Source of the DNA: Mycobacterium pseudokansasii
GTDB lineage: Bacteria > Actinomycetota > Actinomycetes > Mycobacteriales > Mycobacteriaceae
Length of the DNA stretch: 64,000 nt
Direction of reading: 5' to 3'
NCBI RefSeq assembly: GCF_900566075.1
Contig: NZ_UPHU01000001.1
Coordinates: 3,782,325 to 3,846,324, forward strand
This document shows positions 1 through 8,137 of the stretch, in pieces. The position numbers and the translations under genes are program-made. The notes under the pieces were generated by a model. The model had not been told where the DNA came from. It made no database searches and saw only the letters and a list, made by a program, of their open reading frames with translations. Position 1 is the stretch's first letter; each line of letters starts with the position of its first letter.

Positions 1-1158
1 GGTGGCCCAGCCGCGGACGTGGTGGACTTGGCTGTGGTAGGCGGGGGCATCACATCCCGGCTTGGTGCACCCGCGATCGCTTGCGTACCACATGATTCGC
101 TGTGCGGGAGAAGCTAGGCGTTTGGTGTGATACAGCGCCAAGGGCTTGCCGTGGTCGAAGATCGCCAGATAAATGATGGGCGTGGCTGGCCAGGCGGATC
201 AGATCCGACATGGGCAGCAGCGAACCGCCGCCGATGTGGGCCTTGCCGGCGGCGGCCTGTAAGTCCTTCAGCGTGGTGGTGACCACGATCGACACCGGCA
301 GGCCGTTGTGGCGGCCCAGGTCCCCGCTGCACAGCAGGCCGCGCAGTCCGGCCAGCAGGGCGTCGTGATTGCGTTGGGCTTGGCTGCGGGTGTCGCGGCG
401 CACCGCGTCCGCATCGGGCGTGGTGTCGATGACCGGTGTTGGGTCGTCGGGGTTGCAGGCGCCGGGGGCCGCCAGTTTGGCCAACACCGGTTCGAAGCTG
501 GCCCGCGCCTCCGGGGTCAGGTAGCCGCTGATGCGCGACATGCCGTCGTATTCCTGCTTGCCGATCGTGATGCCGCGCTTGCGGGCCCGCTCCTGCTCGC
601 GTAACTCGCCGTCGGGGTTGAGCCAGTCCATGATCCGCTGGGCGTATTTGGCCAACTCGTCGGGGCGATAGCTGCTGGCCTTGCCGGCCAGATCGGCTTC
701 GGCGGCCTGCCGGGTGGCCAGGTCCACCTCGGCGGGCAGGTGGGCGAAGAAACCGCGGATCACTCGCACATGGGTGTCCCCGATCAGGCCGTCTCGTCGG
801 GCGGCCGCGGTCGCGGACAACTGCGGCGCCACCGGCTCACCGGTCAGCGCCCGCCGCGGCCCCAGATCAGCCGCTTCATCGATGCGCCGCCCGGCCTCGG
901 CCTTGGTGATACGCAACCGACCGGCCAGCGCCGAACGCAGCTTGCCGCCCAGCTCTTCCTCGCCGGCCTGCGCGCCGAGCTGATTGATCAGCGCGTGTTG
1001 GGGTGTCCGCAGGCGCCGTGCCACGCACTCCCGGCGCTCCAGAGCGCGCAACCGTTCGGAGGTGGTCAGCACGTCAAAAGACAACTCGCACAACGCTCCA
1101 GATCCGCATCCAGCGCTTTGAAGACCCCGACGATGTCTTCACGACTGCCCGCACCCAT
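1..1158 (-). pseudogene. 13E12-repeat family protein (DUF222/HNH), frameshifted, 3' end outside window
   Basis: The long open segment (about 1093 down to 176) encodes a DUF222 domain typical of mycobacterial 13E12 repeat proteins, with [17 protein letters not shown] and [19 protein letters not shown]. After [12 protein letters not shown] the frame is lost near position 172. The expected continuation (YLAIFDHGK, then [16 protein letters not shown], the start of the HNH part) is readable in another frame to the window edge. The 5' end is also broken: a start at 1158 gives [21 protein letters not shown], and a one-base loss near 1094 is needed to reach [11 protein letters not shown]. With two frameshifts the gene is probably dead. 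13E12 genes are multicopy, mobile-like elements that may carry nuclease activity; function here is inferred from the family only. Confidence 0.85.
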
Positions 1159-1356
1159 GCCTGACATGTTACGAACACCCACCGACAACAATCGCCGTCC
1201 TGTGACCACTGAAACCACAGTGACACAGGGGATTGCAGAGATCCGAGGCCCCAGCTCTGTCCGATCCGCCTAAGTGGCACCAGGACCGACACAACGCAAC
1301 CGCATGTGGTTTCGGCGACCATGGTCCGCCCGCGACGGCCGACGCAGACTGGTCGG

Positions 1357-2793
1357 CTACAAATTCATCCCGGAGAACATGACCCGGCTGGGATCGTACT
1401 TCTGCCGTACCGCACTCAGCCGGGCCAAATTCGGGCCGAAATACCGCGACGGTGGCTGGCCTGCCTCAAGATAGTTCACATAGCCGCCGACCGAATACCG
1501 TTGCACCGCTTGGTGTGCGGTGTTGAGCCAGCTGGTCGCCGCCGCCGGGGAACCGGCGTTTTCGACGTACCACTGCACCAGCGCGCCGTGCCGCCGCCAC
1601 GGAAAGGGGGTGGCCCCCGGCGCCACGCTGGCGAGAGTGCCGTCGAGGGCATGCATGATCGCCAACATGCGGCCCGCGTCGCGGGGAAAGGCGTCGACCG
1701 CCGCGGCTATCCCCGCAGCGACGGCCGGGTTGACGGTGGGAAAGACATCGGATCCGCCGACATACCCAAGCGGTGACGGGTTCAGGTTGTTGACGGCCAG
1801 ATACCGCACCAGGTCCAGGTAATTGAAGGTGTGGTTCTCGGTACCGGTCGGTTGTGCGCCGACGGCTGACGTGATGGCGTTCGCCACGGCGCCACCGGAC
1901 CCGGCCGGACAGGTCGCGAGGATACGGCAATGCGTACCAAGCGCATCGGTGGTGCTGTCGGCCAGCGCCCAGCTGTTTCGGTCGGCGGTACGCAGCCAGT
2001 TCTGCCAACCGACCAGGACCTGCGCGAACGACTGCGGTGGGAAATTGAGGTTCACCACGTCGACGTCTTTGGTGGCGAAGGTGGCAAAGGTCAGCGAAGT
2101 CGTCACCCCGAAGTTGCCGCCACCGCCGCCGCGCAGCGCCCAGAACAGGTCGGGATTGCTGGTTGCTGACGCGGTGACCGCCTGGCCATTGGGCAACACC
2201 ACCGACGCCGAAGTCAATTGGTCACACAGCAGACCCGCGTGGCGGGAATTGGCGCCCAGGCCGCCGCCCAGCGCGTGTCCCGCGGCACCGACTGTCGGGC
2301 AGGTACCCGTCGGGATGCCGCGGCCGACCTCGGCCAGCGCCTCGTGCACGGCGTACAAACCCGTCGCGGGCGGCACCGTGACCTGCCCGGTAGCGGCGTC
2401 GTAGTTGACTCCCCCGGGCAGCTGGCGTAGGTCGAGCACCATCACACCGTCGGCCGTGGACACCCCGGTATAGGAGTGTCCGCCACCGCGCGCAGCAACC
2501 TTGAGATTGTGTGCGGCGGCGAAGGTCATCGCCTTCTGCACGTCGGCCGCCGATGTCGGAGTGACGATCACCGCCGGTGTCGAGCCGTTGTAGTTCGTAT
2601 TGAAAACCTGTTTGGCCGCTGCGAATTGGGGGTCGTCCGGGCGTACCACCCGTCCACCGACTGCCGCCGCCAGACCGTCCAAACCGGAGGCAGCGGGCTC
2701 GGCGCTGGCCCGGGCCGGGCCTAGAATCGCGCCGCCGGCCCATGCCCCGGCGGCACCCCGCAGAAACATCTGACGCGAGAATTCACGAGCCAA
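1357..2793 (-). CDS. Secreted FAD-linked oxidoreductase, berberine-bridge-enzyme type
   Basis: The 478-residue protein has an N-terminal export signal (SRQMFLRG followed by a small-residue hydrophobic stretch and ARASA), an FAD_binding_4 (PCMH) domain at about 65-240, and a C-terminal BBE segment ending NYLEAGQPPSRYFG...YDPSRVMFSGMNL. RGGGHSYTG places His106, and GTCPTVGAAG places Cys165, at the two positions that bind FAD covalently in bicovalent members of the family. It therefore probably oxidises a sugar, alcohol or polyphenolic substrate outside the membrane; the substrate cannot be read from sequence. The signal resembles a Tat signal but has SRQ rather than a twin arginine. Similar to the family of M. 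tuberculosis Rv1774. It stands alone between a 13E12 remnant and toxin-antitoxin genes. Confidence 0.85.
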   Translation of the reverse strand: MAREFSRQMFLRGAAGAWAGGAILGPARASAEPAASGLDGLAAAVGGRVVRPDDPQFAAAKQVFNTNYNGSTPAVIVTPTSAADVQKAMTFAAAHNLKVAARGGGHSYTGVSTADGVMVLDLRQLPGGVNYDAATGQVTVPPATGLYAVHEALAEVGRGIPTGTCPTVGAAGHALGGGLGANSRHAGLLCDQLTSASVVLPNGQAVTASATSNPDLFWALRGGGGGNFGVTTSLTFATFATKDVDVVNLNFPPQSFAQVLVGWQNWLRTADRNSWALADSTTDALGTHCRILATCPAGSGGAVANAITSAVGAQPTGTENHTFNYLDLVRYLAVNNLNPSPLGYVGGSDVFPTVNPAVAAGIAAAVDAFPRDAGRMLAIMHALDGTLASVAPGATPFPWRRHGALVQWYVENAGSPAAATSWLNTAHQAVQRYSVGGYVNYLEAGQPPSRYFGPNLARLSAVRQKYDPSRVMFSGMNL

Positions 2794-3019
2794 CGTCGGG
2801 CTCCGGCGATTGCGTCATGTCCGGCATTGTCGAGTACCGGGAACCGCTGTAGCGCATGACGTGTCGGGCCATGACCGGAACGTGCCCGAACCGTTACCCC
2901 GCACGGCTGAGTTTCTTACTTTCATCGTTGGCGTGGCGGGTCCGGGAACCAATCGATCCGGCTGCGCGCCTCGCCGGTTGCGCACCTGCAGTGCTAGCAA
3001 ATCGCGCTATCTTCCAGCC

Positions 3020-3169
3020 ATGGCAACGACGATCACACTGCGGCTGTCTGACGACCAATACGACCTGGTCAAACGGTATGCCGGCCAGTGGATGTCGAAA
3101 AAACCCGGCGCTGTCTCCTTCGCGGAAGCGGGGGCTGAGCAAAACCTTGAGGCGCTACCGCGGCCATGA
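3020..3169 (+). CDS. Putative antitoxin of a MazEF-like pair (short)
   Basis: A 49-residue protein beginning MATTITLRLSDDQYDLVKRY, which looks like the N-terminal strand-helix of a ribbon-helix-helix antitoxin. Its stop overlaps the start of the next gene as ATGA, so the two are translationally coupled, as in toxin-antitoxin operons. At 49 residues it is short for this class. The C-terminal part that would wrap the toxin may be lost, or the C-terminus may be shifted: another frame reads LRRYRGHEP just downstream. Assignment rests on context and the N-terminal pattern, not on a recognised full domain. Confidence 0.55.
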   Translation: MATTITLRLSDDQYDLVKRYAGQWMSKKPGAVSFAEAGAEQNLEALPRP

Positions 3170-3471
3170 GCCCATGCCGTGGGGATGTCTGGCTCCTCGA
3201 TGACGGGCGCAGCGTCCTGGTCCTGTCGTCGACGTTCTACAACGAAATCGCCTCTGAACCAACGATTATCGTGGTACCCGTATTCACCGGGGAACCCGCC
3301 GCCGGCTTCGGGGTGCCCATCGGAGACGACATCTGGGCTGCGCCGGGATTCATCACGAATTTACGGAAGGCGCGGCTCGCCCCATTCCACGACCACGTCG
3401 ACGTACGAGCACTCACAAATGTGAACAACATGCTTTTCAAGATTCTGGCCACCCCGGCGGGTGGCCGGTGA
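3166..3471 (+). CDS. MazF/PemK-like toxin
   Basis: A 101-residue protein starting MSPCRGDVWLLDDGRSVLVLSS and containing EPTIIVVPVFTGEP and ITNLRKARLAPF. This is the plan of MazF/PemK-type endoribonucleases: an N-terminal GDVW-like strand, a conserved central beta-barrel and a Leu-rich C-terminus. MazF toxins cleave mRNA at short motifs and are neutralised by the partner encoded just upstream. The start overlaps the antitoxin stop by ATGA. Length is normal for the family, so it may be intact even if the antitoxin is short. Which MazF subgroup it belongs to, and whether it is active, cannot be told by eye. Confidence 0.65.
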   Translation: MSPCRGDVWLLDDGRSVLVLSSTFYNEIASEPTIIVVPVFTGEPAAGFGVPIGDDIWAAPGFITNLRKARLAPFHDHVDVRALTNVNNMLFKILATPAGGR

Positions 3472-3534
3472 CGTCATGCCGCAGGCAATCGAGGCGTGCG
3501 GCCGGCTGGGCGCTTGGACTGCGCACTAATGTTG

Positions 3535-3773
3535 CGACACAGTTCGTCCCGAACCCGTGCGTCACGAGTTTCCTGCACCCGACATCGAGCAGATGCTCGA
3601 AGAGACCGAACGCAGGTTATCCGGAGCCGCCGGACGCAACACGGTCATCTTCGTCGACGCCACCATCCCGATGTACCTGGTGGGTTAGGCATCATGGCCC
3701 GGCAGCACATCACTGCCTCATGAGCTTCGACCGCGGCTTCGACGCCTACCCGGGGATCACGCGACTGTCCTGA
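3535..3773 (+). pseudogene. Collapsed vapBC toxin-antitoxin remnant (PIN-domain VapC)
   Basis: One frame reads the C-terminal part of an antitoxin-like protein (HEFPAPDIEQMLEETERRL) running into VIFVDATIPMYLVG and a stop at about 3688. This is the start of a PIN-domain VapC toxin, including the first catalytic Asp. Immediately downstream the VapC end appears, first as MARQHITA and then, one frame over, as LMSFDRGFDAYPGITRLS to 3773. The roughly 100 residues normally between these pieces are missing. The locus is therefore a vapBC operon with an internal deletion and at least one frameshift, and it cannot make toxin. Confidence 0.7.
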
Positions 3774-3852
3774 CAAGGCAACCTTATATTCATTGCATAG
3801 ATAGCGGTAAAAGGCATTGACACCGCCGGAAAACCGACGATAGTCATCAAGT

Positions 3853-5046
3853 ATGGCGCTGCTGCCAGACCCCGATCCCCGGCAGCGACAGCACGTCGTG
3901 ATCTCGGTCGACGACCATGTCATCGAGCCGCCCGGCATGTTCGTCGGGCGGCTGCCCACCTTGCTGGCCGACCGCGCCCCGACGGTCGTCGAGACCGACG
4001 ACGGGCGCCAGGTGTGGCGCTACGAGGGCCGGGAATACCCGAACATCGGGCTCAACGCGGTGATCGGCCGGCCGCGCGAGGAATGGAGCATGGAAGCCGC
4101 CCGGTTCGACGAAATGCGCCGCGGCTGTTGGGATATCGACGCCCGCATCGCCGACATGGACCTGGCCGGCATCTGGGCGTCGCTGAACTTCCCGTCGCTG
4201 ATCGCCGGGTTCGCGGGCACCGTGTTCTGGAAGAGCGACGATCTGGAGCTAGGGCTGGCCGTGCTGCGCGCCTGGAACGACTGGCACCTCGAGGTGTGGG
4301 CCGGGCCCTACCCGCAGCGGATCATCCCGCTGCAGCTGCCGTGGCTCGCCGACCCACAGCTGGCACCGGAGGAGATCCGCCGCAACGCCGACCGCGGGTT
4401 CAAGGCGGTCAGCTTCCCCGAGCTGCCCGCGCAATGCGGCCTGCCCAGCTTGCACACCGGGGTCTGGGATCCGTTCTTCGCCGCCTGCGAGGAGACCGAC
4501 ACGGTGGTGTGCCTGCACACCGGGTCGGCGCAGTGGGCGCCGATCCCCGCCTTCGACACCCCGTTCGAGACCATCACCACACTGTTCCCGGTCAACGGCC
4601 TGGTCGCCTGCGCGGACATGCTGTGGTCGGGCATCCCGGTGCGCTTCCCGCGGCTGAACATCACGCTGGCCGAGGGCGGCCTGGGCTGGGCGGCCATGCT
4701 CGGCGACCGCGCCGATTACGTTCTGGCGCACTCCGCTTCGGGCCACGAGGGCGGCTCGTGGAAAAGTGACCTGCTGCCCAGCGAGGTGCTGCGCCGTACC
4801 TTCTGGTTCTGCTCGATCGACGATCCGCACGCGTTCGGTGCGCTGGACGCGATCGGGGCCGACCGCATCCTCGTCGAAAGCGACTATCCGCACGCCGATT
4901 CGACCTGGCCCGACACCCAACAGGTCGTGGCGCGCAACGTCGCCGGCCTCTCGGCGGAGGACGCGGCCAAGATCACCCACCGCAACGCCGCACAGCTGTT
5001 TCGTCACCCGCTGCCGGACGAACGGTGGCTCGCGGCCACCGGATAG
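3853..5046 (+). CDS. Amidohydrolase-2 family metal-dependent hydrolase
   Basis: A 397-residue TIM-barrel protein of the amidohydrolase_2 (ACMSD/decarboxylase-like) family. Recognisable positions are SVDDHVIEPPGMF near the N-terminus (where the metal-binding HxH/DxH element sits), CLHTGSAQW in the middle, and ESDYPHADSTWPDT near the C-terminus with the conserved catalytic Asp. Members hydrolyse or decarboxylate small aromatic or acidic substrates using Zn; mycobacteria have many paralogues of unknown substrate. It is the first gene of a three-gene run: 19 bases separate it from the deacylase-like gene, which then overlaps a P450. That suggests one catabolic or tailoring pathway. Confidence 0.85.
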   Translation: MALLPDPDPRQRQHVVISVDDHVIEPPGMFVGRLPTLLADRAPTVVETDDGRQVWRYEGREYPNIGLNAVIGRPREEWSMEAARFDEMRRGCWDIDARIADMDLAGIWASLNFPSLIAGFAGTVFWKSDDLELGLAVLRAWNDWHLEVWAGPYPQRIIPLQLPWLADPQLAPEEIRRNADRGFKAVSFPELPAQCGLPSLHTGVWDPFFAACEETDTVVCLHTGSAQWAPIPAFDTPFETITTLFPVNGLVACADMLWSGIPVRFPRLNITLAEGGLGWAAMLGDRADYVLAHSASGHEGGSWKSDLLPSEVLRRTFWFCSIDDPHAFGALDAIGADRILVESDYPHADSTWPDTQQVVARNVAGLSAEDAAKITHRNAAQLFRHPLPDERWLAATG

Positions 5047-5065
5047 AAAGGCGTAGGAGGGGCCC

Positions 5066-6790
5066 ATGCTCGACCTGTTGATCCGTGACGCCGAGATCGT
5101 CGACGGCACCGGCGCGCCCGCCCGCCACGGCGACGTCGGCGTCCGTGACGGGCGGATCGTCACCGTGGGAGAAAACGACGATTCAGCGGCGAAAACCGTT
5201 GACGCCCAAGGACTCACGTTAGCACCGGGATTCGTCGACCTGCACACTCACTACGATGCGCAGCTGTTCTGGGACCCGACCGCCAGCCCGTCGGTGCAGC
5301 ACGGGGTGACCACGATCTTCGGCGGCAACTGCGGCTTCACGCTGGCGCCCGCCGCGGCCGACCAGCACGACTACCTCACCCGCATGCTGGCGCGGGTCGA
5401 GGGGATGCCGTTGGACGCGCTGCGCGCCGGCCTGGACTGGGGCTGGGCATCGTTCGGCGACTGGCTCGACCGCCTCGAGGGCCGCATCGCCGTCAATGCC
5501 GGGTTCCTGGTTGGTCATTCGGCGCTGCGGCTGGCGGCGATGGGTAACGACGCGGTCGGCGGCCAGTCCGCCGCGGCACAGATCGACACGATGGTCGGGC
5601 TGCTGCACGACGCGCTGAACGCCGGCGCGCTCGGGCTGTCGACCTCGCAGTCGCCCACCCACAACGACGCTTCCGGCCAACCGGTGCCGTCCCGCAGCGC
5701 CTCGCGAGACGAACTGGTGGCGCTGGCCTCCGGCGTGCGCGACCACCCGGGCACGACGCTGGAGGCCATCATCCCCGGCTGCCTGTCCGGCTTCACCGAT
5801 GACGACATCGCGCTGCTCACCGACATGTCCGTCGCCGCCGCCCGGCCGCTGAACTGGAACCTGCTGGGTGTTTCGGCGGCAAACCCGGCGGGGCACGAAA
5901 ATCAGTTGCGCGCCTACGATGTCGCCGCCGAACACGGGGGCCGGGTGGTGGCACTGACCTTGCCGCACGGCATGAAGATCCGGCTTTCATTCCTGTCCGG
6001 TTTCGTGCTCGACGGGCTGCCCGGCTGGCGCGACACCATGCACCTGCCGGTGCCGCAACGCCTGGCCGCGCTCGCCGCCCCCGCGGTGCGTCGCCGGCTC
6101 GCCGAGGGCGCCGCCTCCAAGGAGGCGGGCATGCTGCGCGGCCTCGCGCAATGGGACCGGCTGGTCATCGTCGAGACGTTCGCGCCGGAGAACGCCGACG
6201 CGACCGGGCGCAGCGTCGGCGAGGTCGCCGCCGCCCGCGGTGGCGAGCCGTTCGACACACTGTTGGACATCGTGATCGCCGACGAGCTGCGCACCGGACT
6301 CTCCCCGCCGCTGACCGGGGACGACGCGGCCGACTGGCGGGCGCGCGCGCAGGTGTGGCGCCACCCGGGTGCGGTGATCGGCGGCTCGGATGCCGGCGCC
6401 CACCTGGACATGATGTGCGGCGCGATCTACACGACGTCGCTGCTGGGCAAGGGCGTGCGCGAGCACCGGGTGGTGACGCTGGAGGAAGCCGTGCGCTTGA
6501 TCACCGACGTGCCGGCCCGGTTCTACGGGCTGACGCAGCGTGGCCGAATCGCGCCGGGCTGGCACGCCGACCTGGTGCTCTTCGACCCGGCGACCGTCGG
6601 CCACGGCCCCGAACGCACTCGCTACGACCTGCCGGCGGGCGCGCCCCGGTTGGTCGCCGACGCCCGGGGGATCAGCTCGGTGCTGGTCGGTGGGGTCGAG
6701 GTGTGCCGCGACGGCGTCGCCACCGGCGCGCTGCCCGGCACCGTGCTGCGGTCCGGGCGTGATACCGAGACGGTGTCGGCTCATGGCTGA
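5066..6790 (+). CDS. N-acyl-D-amino-acid deacylase-like amidohydrolase
   Basis: A 574-residue member of the D-aminoacylase/urease-type amidohydrolase superfamily. It shows the HxH element in GFVDLHTHYDAQ, the bridging-Cys region GGNCGFTLAP, and the late metal-ligand Asp in IGGSDAGAHLDMM, so the metal centre looks complete. These enzymes remove N-acyl groups from D-amino acids or hydrolyse related amides. M. tuberculosis has a similar protein (Rv2913c). A good ribosome site (taggagg) lies 8 bases before ATG. The 3' end overlaps the P450 start by 8 bases, so the operon is tight. Confidence 0.85.
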   Translation: MLDLLIRDAEIVDGTGAPARHGDVGVRDGRIVTVGENDDSAAKTVDAQGLTLAPGFVDLHTHYDAQLFWDPTASPSVQHGVTTIFGGNCGFTLAPAAADQHDYLTRMLARVEGMPLDALRAGLDWGWASFGDWLDRLEGRIAVNAGFLVGHSALRLAAMGNDAVGGQSAAAQIDTMVGLLHDALNAGALGLSTSQSPTHNDASGQPVPSRSASRDELVALASGVRDHPGTTLEAIIPGCLSGFTDDDIALLTDMSVAAARPLNWNLLGVSAANPAGHENQLRAYDVAAEHGGRVVALTLPHGMKIRLSFLSGFVLDGLPGWRDTMHLPVPQRLAALAAPAVRRRLAEGAASKEAGMLRGLAQWDRLVIVETFAPENADATGRSVGEVAAARGGEPFDTLLDIVIADELRTGLSPPLTGDDAADWRARAQVWRHPGAVIGGSDAGAHLDMMCGAIYTTSLLGKGVREHRVVTLEEAVRLITDVPARFYGLTQRGRIAPGWHADLVLFDPATVGHGPERTRYDLPAGAPRLVADARGISSVLVGGVEVCRDGVATGALPGTVLRSGRDTETVSAHG

Positions 6791-8006
6791 GGTGGCAACC
6801 CACGACTTCGACCCGACCGAGCTGCAGGGCGGGCTGCTCATGCAGGTCGAAAACGTGCACGAGCGGCTGCGCGAGGCACGCGCGCGACACCGGGTGATGC
6901 TCGGAAACCCCTTCACCGAGGTCAAGGCCGGGCAGATCGGCGATTTCGGGGTGACGGTGCTCGGCTACGACGAGTGCCAGACGGTGCTGACGCACCCGGA
7001 CACCTTCTCCTCGTCGATCTACGAGCACATCATGGGCCCGGTCATGGGCCGCACCCTGCTGGAACTCGAGGGAGCCGAGCATCGGGCCAGCCGGGCGCTG
7101 GTGTCACCGTCGTTCCGGTCGGCGCTGCTGGAACGGTGGCGCGCCGAGCTGGTGGAGGTGGTGGTCCAGGAGCTCATCGACAGGTTCGCGCCGCGCGGGC
7201 ACGCCGAGCTGGCCCGCGATTTCACCTTCGCGTTTCCAGTCCAGGTGATCGCGCGGATCATGGGCCTGCCGCGACAGGACTACCCGCGCTTCCAGCGGCT
7301 GTCGATCGAGCTGCTCAATGTGGTCTACGACTGGGAGTGCGGGCTGGCCGCGTCGAGATCGCTGAAGGCCTACTTCACCGAAATCCTCGCCGCGCGGCGA
7401 CGCAACCCGCAGGACGACCTGATCAGCACGCTCGCGGAGTCCGAGGTCGACGGCGCACGGCTGACCGACGACGAGATCTTCGCGTTCCTGCTGCTGATCC
7501 TGCCCGCCGGCGTCGAGACGACCTACCGGGCCTCGGGCAACCTGCTGGTCGCGCTGCTCACCGAACCGGAGCTGATGGACACGCTGCAGGCCGATCGCGG
7601 CATGGTGCGCGGTGCCATCGAGGAGGCGTTGCGCTGGGAGCCGCCGATCACCACGGTGGTGCGGGCGGCGGTCCGCGACTGCGAGCTCGGTGGGATCACG
7701 ATTCCGGCGGGAACCAACGTCAGCGTCAGCGTCGCGGCTGCCAATCGGGACCCGGCGCGCTACCCGAACCCGGACTGCTTCGATCCCACCCGTAAAAACA
7801 TCGCGCACCTGACATTCGGCGGCGGCCCGCATCTATGCCTCGGCATGCACCTGGCGCGCATGGAGACCGCGGTGGCGATCAACGCACTGCTGGACCGACT
7901 GCCAGGGCTTCGGCTGGACGCGAGCGCACCGACCCCGCATGTGGTGGGGGTCGCCTTCCGCTCGCCCGCCGCACTGCCGGTCGAGTTCGCCCCGGCGCCG
8001 GCCTGA
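6783..8006 (+). CDS. Cytochrome P450
   Basis: A 407-residue bacterial P450. The I-helix reads LLILPAGVETTY (family pattern A/G-G-x-E/D-T-T), the K-helix ExxR motif is EEALR, and the heme loop is FGGGPHLCLG with the proximal Cys at residue 352. It starts at ATG 6783 inside the end of the deacylase gene, so it is co-translated. It would use ferredoxin and ferredoxin reductase encoded elsewhere, as none is nearby. I cannot assign a CYP family. The pairing with two amidohydrolases suggests oxidation of an amide- or acyl-containing small molecule. Confidence 0.9.
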   Translation: MAEVATHDFDPTELQGGLLMQVENVHERLREARARHRVMLGNPFTEVKAGQIGDFGVTVLGYDECQTVLTHPDTFSSSIYEHIMGPVMGRTLLELEGAEHRASRALVSPSFRSALLERWRAELVEVVVQELIDRFAPRGHAELARDFTFAFPVQVIARIMGLPRQDYPRFQRLSIELLNVVYDWECGLAASRSLKAYFTEILAARRRNPQDDLISTLAESEVDGARLTDDEIFAFLLLILPAGVETTYRASGNLLVALLTEPELMDTLQADRGMVRGAIEEALRWEPPITTVVRAAVRDCELGGITIPAGTNVSVSVAAANRDPARYPNPDCFDPTRKNIAHLTFGGGPHLCLGMHLARMETAVAINALLDRLPGLRLDASAPTPHVVGVAFRSPAALPVEFAPAPA

Positions 8007-8076
8007 CGCCCGCCTCCCTCACGGCGCCTTGTCGGCGCCCCAGAGTCCACCGCTAGCCCTTCTCGAACGTGCACGT

Positions 8077-8106
8077 AGTGCGAAAGATCGCGGGCAAATT
8101 CGCACT
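8077..8106. terminator. Candidate terminator between convergent genes
   Basis: An 8-bp inverted repeat (agtgcgaa ... ttcgcact) with a 14-base loop lies between the ends of the P450 gene and the RNase H fusion gene, which converge here. There is no U-run, as is usual in mycobacteria. Position is the main support. Confidence 0.4.
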
Positions 8107-8137
8107 GAATACACGCTCGGCGCGCATAGTCGGCGAG

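Noticed and set aside
4249..5247. 332-residue frame opposite the amidohydrolase
   Set aside because: Antisense shadow; it also spans the operon junction without a ribosome site.
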